This document shows, in pieces, positions 59,131 through 64,000 of a DNA stretch of 64,000 nucleotides. Source of the DNA: Tenrec ecaudatus. Its lineage: Eukaryota; Chordata; Mammalia; Afrosoricida; Tenrecidae. The notes below the pieces were generated by a model. That model ran no database searches and was not told where the DNA came from. It saw only the letters and a list, made by a program, of their open reading frames with translations. A program made the position numbers and the translations under genes. The stretch covers positions 15,061,997-15,125,996 of the forward strand of contig NC_134542.1 of NCBI RefSeq assembly GCF_050624435.1, in the 5' to 3' direction. Numbering within the stretch: position 1 is the stretch's first letter; the number at the start of each line of letters is the position of its first letter.

Positions 59131-59856
59131 AGCGGTCAGGTGGCCATATGCACACGAGTGCACACTTCGTCGCATCCAAATTCCAAACGAAAGTTTTAGA
59201 GTCTGTTTTCTCAAAATTACAGGTCTCAGAAGCATTGGCCTTCATTTTCTGAAACATCAGTGTTGATGGGAGCCGTATGGAAATGAAGGAAGCAGTAAAA
59301 GAACTTGCAGACCCTCACCAACTAGTGACAGTCTTAGCCCATTAAGCTGCAATTAACCAAGTCACCTCTAGCACAGCAAATAATGGTGAATTTTGTCTGT
59401 GCTCAAATTCCCTAGTACCCTAGTCACCTCACATCCATTTGAGACACAGGAAGGAATACATTTAAAACAAATTAAGAGACTTGTCACGTTTCTCCGGAAC
59501 TTTCTGTAACTTTTCAGATCATCTTTTTTATGACTAAAATCCAGCCTTGTGCTGTGGTAAATGTGATCAGATTTAAATCCTCCCAGTTTTATTGCTGTTC
59601 CTGACCTGAACTGAATTGGCAACTAGGGTTTTGGTGCAAGGGGAATATTTCCCAAGTGGAAAAATGTTCTTTTAGCCCTGAAGTGCTGCCCTGCTTTTTG
59701 CAGGCTTGATAACAAACGGAAAATATTTGCTGGTTCGTAATTCTCAGTAGCCTGCCATCCTCAGAGGAGACAACACATGCCAAAAAAAGGAAACCCATAT
59801 TATTTTCTACACAACCTGACACAATATGTACTGGTATTTGGCTGAGCAATAATATT
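59131..59856. other. Unassigned sequence
   Basis: About 725 bp, apparently unique; opposing frames have no known domain. Confidence 0.45.
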
Positions 59857-60373
59857 TGTGCTAGTTCAGGTAAACCAGAGAAACAAATTCATAGACACTT
59901 GGATGTGTATAAGAAAGAGGTTTATATAAAAGAGCAAATGAATATTGAGGAAAACATCCCAGCTCAGTCCAGACCAAGTCCATAAGTCCGATATTAGCCT
60001 ATATGTTTGATACCAATCTATAAAGTCCTCTTCAGACTCACGAAACCCATGGAATGATGCTGAATGCACGAGGATCACAGGGCAGTGAATGGGAAGTCTT
60101 GTGGAGCCAGTGGTGTTGTAAGCATCTCAGTGCTAACAGGGATCTTCACGTGGCTTCTTCAGCTCTGAGGCTCTGGCTGCCATCAGCCAGTCTCCATGTG
60201 GCTTATCAAGAATGTCTCGCAAGGACTGATAACGCGTGTACAGCCTCCAGCAAACAATTTTGTTTCTTTACTACCTACAAATGAGGTCATCAAGCTACGA
60301 CCTGATTGACAGACTAGCCTCCACCCCTTCACTCTCAATCCTCAAATTGACACCAGATCATGTAACTAACACA
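59857..60373 (-). mobile_element. Solo LTR, family D, antisense, 5-bp duplication ATATT
   Basis: 517 bp from TGTGCTAGTTCAGG to CATGTAACTAACACA with flanks ATATT at 59,852-59,856 and 60,374-60,378. Full set of D blocks: 'gagaaacaaattcatagaca', 'aaaacatcccagctcagtcc', 'cctgattgacagactagcc'. Confidence 0.9.
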
Positions 60374-60628
60374 ATATTCAAGGATTTCCCCCACCTCATA
60401 AAAGTTTCAAATTATTAATAGAACCGAGCACCAGATAAAAGAGCAAGCAGTGGGTGGAGCTAACTCTTGCAATAAAAGACTGGTACTTGATTCACTACGA
60501 GCAGGTTTTCTTTTTAATCCCTCCACATCTTCTGAGTGAACTCAGATCGTTTTTATGTATGTGTTTTCTGTACTTGTTTACTTTTGGATACGGATGAATT
60601 AGAGTAATAAATATATCCTTAGCTAAGC

Positions 60629-60828
60629 CAGAATCCCAGTGACTTAATGGGTTATGCATTGGGTTGCTAACCAAAAGGTCAGCTGTTCAAAACCACCAGG
60701 TTTTGAGAAAGGTGAGGTTTTCTTCTCTCATAGAATTACAGTTTTAGAAACCTCCAGGGACATCGCTTCCCTTTCCTATAAGGTTGCTCTTAGTTAGAAT
60801 CAACTCAATGACGGTGAGTTTTTAAGTC
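60629..60828 (+). mobile_element. AfroSINE, sense
   Basis: 'agaatcccagtgacttaatg', 'gttgctaaccaaaaggtcag', 'ctgttcaaaaccaccagg', 'aatcaactcaatgacggtg'. Confidence 0.85.
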
Positions 60829-62164
60829 ACCAGCTAAAAGAACTTATCACTACAGGGATTGCATGGAAAGTGAAAACAAGTTGTAATAAAAACCAGGCCC
60901 AAGAACCCCATCGATCTGAATGCATCCTGGATATTAAATAGGTACAAGGCACAATATTAAATTCCAGAAACATTGTGGTCCCATTTCCCTTTGCTCTTTC
61001 CTTGAGCTCCAGGACACCAGTGGGAAACTAAGCTAAGCTTGAGGATGCGCATCAAAGCTCCAAGTGACTTCACACTTGAGGGAACGGAATCCCCAGGAGG
61101 CGGAATGCTGCCCAGGAAGACGTGGCTACAGACCTGGAACAAACGCATGCTCCTGGGCTCTTGCCCCCATACTCTGGCCTCTTCAGTGTCTGTGTGTCTA
61201 GTGTGTGATGGCAGAAATGCAGAGAGAGACACACACACTGCTGAAGACTACTGTTTCTTTAACGGCTGAACTTGAGAGTGTTTTGAGAAAAAAAAATATA
61301 TTTTTGAGGACATTAGATACTGTTAAAACAGCGAGAGCCTCTGAATTAAGGTGTTCCTGACAAACAATAAACATTAATTCAGGAGTCCCAATCATTCCGA
61401 AGCTCACTACTGACATTAATTAGCAATCCTCCACAAAATCCCTTTGAGGTAAGTTCAGCATTATTAGCTCTCCAACACACGGAGGGACTAAGCTATGCCT
61501 CTGATGTGTTTGGTGTCTGCCCACCTTCAGAGCTGTGCCCCGGATCTAACCCTTTCCAGAGACACGGAGGGCTGCTAACAGTACAAACTTCCAGAAACAG
61601 GGTTTTCTTTTAACCTGAAGCTTGAGCGCTAGTCCGAGACTGGCTTTAGGTTAGCAGTCCTGTCTGGCTTGCTCCCATCAAAACCAGTCTGTGAAGGGTC
61701 ACCTGTTCCCCACCCCATTGTGTCTGTTCACTGGATAGGGGCTGATGGGACAGCAGGGAAATACACAAAATGAGTTCTTGCCTGGGGCTTCTCTTGCCTC
61801 CGCCATTTGGCAGTCCCTTCTGAGTAAGGGAGATAAGAAAGTGGGAAATATATTTTTATGACCATTAGCTCTAATATCTGCCATAAAATCTCCACCCATG
61901 TTTCTCCAAGCCTCTGTTGTGTGCATTAAATTGTGGAATGCACTCAAATTCAAGCAACGTTTTTTGTTTTTGTTTTTTTCAGGTGACTGGTAGGCTGCTT
62001 GCTGTCAGGAGTTTACACAGAACAAAATTTTTAAAAGAAAGGAAGAAAAATTAATAACGACAGCTGGATTTTATTGGAGATAGGAACACAGAGTGGCTGA
62101 GGTTTAAGAGAAGACATTAAGCACAGCTCCTGGGTTGTGCAGAGTCAACATGCTCATTGCTAGC
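60829..62164. other. Unassigned sequence
   Basis: About 1.3 kb with no gene recognised. 'ttcagcattattagctctcc' near 61,455 could be a weak antisense MIR. Confidence 0.45.
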
Positions 62165-62325
62165 CCGAGGGTTGAGTCAAGTTCACTTGGCAGAGCCTCT
62201 GAAGGAAATTGTCATCTACGTCTTAAAAATCAACCACTGGAGGCTCTGCAGAGCACAGTCCCACTCGGACACCCATGATGTCACGCGGGCGGAAATGAAC
62301 TCAACGGCACTGACCCCACTCTTTG
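62165..62325 (+). mobile_element. AfroSINE variant, sense, diverged
   Basis: 'gaaattgtcatctacgtctt', 'aaaaatcaaccactggagg', 'gagcacagtcccactcgg' and 'gaaatgaactcaacggcac' follow an AfroSINE subfamily with a 'ctacttctgaaaaatcagcc'-type middle. Confidence 0.6.
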
Positions 62326-62387
62326 GGCTTCTTACGCAGTCCCCTCTGACTCATTAGAGCATTGTAGGGTGGAGCACGGCCCCCACA

Positions 62388-62512
62388 GAGGTCCCTAGGC
62401 TGAAATCTGGACACCGAGATCACCAGGCCTTTCCCCCGAGTGCCTAGTGGGGTCAAATAGCTGGGTTTTTTGGTGGCAGGGTACTTAACCATTGTGCCAC
62501 TAAAGCTCCAGG
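62388..62512 (-). mobile_element. AfroSINE, antisense head half
   Basis: 'caccaggcctttcccccgag' then 'ggtacttaaccattgtgcca' and 'ctaaagctcca', the antisense tRNA-like head. Together with 62,165-62,325 it forms a head-to-head inverted SINE pair. Confidence 0.7.
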
Positions 62513-62588
62513 TCCTCTGATTGTGGAACACTAAATACATTATTTTTATTTTTTCCTTCACAACCCTACCGGGGAGGTCTTATTTGCA

Positions 62589-62599
62589 TACACACACAG

Positions 62600-62632
<33 letters not shown>
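62589..62632. repeat. (CA)n microsatellite
   Basis: About 20 CA units with two interruptions. Confidence 0.95.
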
Positions 62633-62633
62633 A

Positions 62634-62714
62634 GGGCGGTTCAAAGTGTTTGTGGGAAATAGGATTTAAAAGGAATGGACTGCTTCCAGGAACTTTTTGA
62701 AGCTGCCTCCTACA
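62634..62714. mobile_element. Short palindromic mariner-like MITE, candidate
   Basis: Left arm 'ggcggttcaaagtgtttgtg', centre 'ggatttaaaaggaatgg', right arm 'aggaactttttgaagctgcc'. The right arm reverse-complements to GGCAGCTTCAAAAAGTTCCT, matching the left arm with mismatches. No clear TA duplication at the left. Confidence 0.45.
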
Positions 62715-63239
62715 GAGTGAGGATGGAGGGGTTAACTGGCAGTCTGCAGGCAGAGCCAGGGCGCAAGGCCAAGGCGGTCTGCTGCCAATGGCGAGGCTCT
62801 TATCCACTGCTGCTGTGGCCACACAACAAGGACTGTCTGTCCGCGTCCGCGGGAAGTAGGAAGAGAGACACGCTCCACCCATCCCCCGCTGCCGTTACCA
62901 CAGTCAGCCTAGCTCTCTCAACTGAATCAACTAAGATGTAAACAGCAATAGAAGCGCCACGCTGAGTCTTGCCAATTTAAACAACTCAAATGAGATTCAT
63001 TGTAGAAGCTGTCTAAACTGGAGAAGCCAGAGGAAAGACAGGAGGACAGCAGAATAATGTGGAAGGAGAGCTCTTGTCCTCGGTGATGTTCACAAACTTG
63101 CCAAACCCTCTAAATGGGTCGCTGGACCTCTGCCACATTTGTACGAAACGGCAAAGGACTCTCAAATGACTGCCTTCTCTGTCGAAGCCTGGCGTTATTA
63201 AACAGCCATTGATTGTGTGCATGTGGTAGTTTGCCACAG
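62715..63239. other. Unassigned sequence, relatively GC-rich
   Basis: About 525 bp, unique; an 88-codon frame at 62,675-62,941 starts in the MITE and has no domain. Confidence 0.4.
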
Positions 63240-63475
63240 TGGTGAGGCATTCTTGCTTTGTGTCCCAGCTCAGCCTCTTGCCATCTGGGTGACCTGGGGC
63301 AACATAGTTGGTTACTCTGAACTTCAGATTTTTCATCTATGATGAGAAATGGGTATTCAGAACAGCATCTCCAGACTGCTGTGGAGAATTCATAGAATGA
63401 TTTATAGAAAGCCATGGTACAATGTCTGGCACGTACTATGTGTTTAATAAATGTAACTATTATTATTAACCATTG
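63240..63475 (+). mobile_element. MIR SINE, sense, nearly complete
   Basis: 'gggtgacctggggcaacata', 'acagcatctccagactgctg'-region, 'acaatgtctggcacgtacta' and 'gtgtttaataaatgtaact' give the MIR core and tail in order. Confidence 0.85.
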
Positions 63476-63580
63476 TATGTCCATGTCCAAAATCCTATAC
63501 AGGGATGAAAAAGAACTTTAAGAGGTGATCCTTTCTATCAAAAAACAGATAATCTTTTTTTAATGGGTCAAGTTCTTTTT

Positions 63581-63745
63581 GTTTAATCTCTTTATTAGGG
63601 GCTCATACAACTCTTATCACAATCCATATATACATCAACTGTGTAAAGCGCATTTGTACATTCATTGCCCTCATCATTCTCAAAACATTTGCTCTCCACT
63701 TAAGCCCCTGGCATAAGATCCTTAGTTTTTCCCCTCCCTTCCCAA
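63581..63745 (-). mobile_element. B-family retroelement, antisense 3' tip
   Basis: 'ctttattaggggctcataca', 'actcttatcacaatccatat', 'acatttgctctccacttaag'. Truncated after about 165 bp. Confidence 0.85.
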
Positions 63746-64000
63746 ATCTATTTGATAAGATGAGACCAACAAATCAGCTAGGGACCCACACCAGGTAAGT
63801 GGTAGTGGTAAACGGTTTAAGTATTGGGATCTGTCAGTTCTCTGACTTTCAAGTATCCACCTGCCTATGCAGGTGATGATTAATTCATTATTTGATATGC
63901 TTTCAGGGATTGGCATTGAACCATTAGATACTTACCTTTCTGCTTCTTCTGACAAATAAACTCTCCAGTTTCCCTTTAATTATCTAGAAGGATGTCAGCC

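Overview
This is 64 kb of gene-poor mammalian nuclear DNA built from layer upon layer of interspersed repeats. No intact protein-coding gene, rRNA, tRNA, operon or CRISPR array can be supported. Open frames are short (under 200 codons), and the longer ones run through repeats (for example the antisense strand of a retroelement at 23.8-24.4 kb). The only gene-derived sequence I can name is a decayed processed pseudogene of ribosomal protein S6 at 4.3-5.0 kb. A second, unidentified candidate lies at 15.0-15.6 kb.

The repeat complement points to an afrotherian, most likely a tenrec (Echinops-like). It includes many AfroSINE copies (tRNA-derived SINE with head GGAGCCCTGGTGG-like and tail TCGACTCGATGG-like), many broken copies of a BovB/RTE-type LINE with a (CAA)n tail, and one SPIN-type hAT element at 37,221-37,416. 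SPIN was spread by horizontal transfer and, within Afrotheria, is known to me only from tenrec. Ancient placental repeats (MIR, L2, MaLR-like LTRs, old L1) form the background. The species call is inference.

I use working letters for families recognised by comparing copies within the window. B is a long noncoding retroelement (full form at least 1.7 kb) ending TAAGAGTTGTA..AGCCCCCAATAAAATGATT; copies lie at 1, 11.3, 18.0, 23.6, 38.1, 51.9, 57.0 and 63.6 kb. I suspect it corresponds to nonautonomous RTE-N entries of afrotherian repeat libraries. C is a second noncoding family with the 3' signature TTTGCTCTGTAAACCTTCA, at 2.7, 10.4, 38.5, 45.1, 50.8 and 56.5 kb. D is a TG...CA bounded LTR of about 420-530 bp, three of whose five copies have perfect 5-bp target duplications, at 1.2, 15.9, 20.3, 54.8 and 59.9 kb.

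Layout: 0-5 kb holds B, D, a TG microsatellite, AfroSINEs and the RPS6 pseudogene. 6-14.5 kb is mainly RTE, including a B insertion inside RTE. 15-20.8 kb has an L1 split by a solo LTR, then B and two more LTRs. 21-36 kb is sparser, with B at 23.6 kb, AfroSINEs and RTE pieces. 36-45 kb is the densest retroelement cluster (RTE in both orientations, SPIN, L1, a solo LTR inside RTE). 45-64 kb mixes C, MIR, L2, B, D, RTE and AfroSINE, including a 1.77-kb B element nested cleanly in an RTE. Several nested insertions with intact target duplications give relative ages: RTE and L1 are older, and B and the LTRs landed in them. I found no sign of an undescribed functional system; the points of interest are transposition structures.
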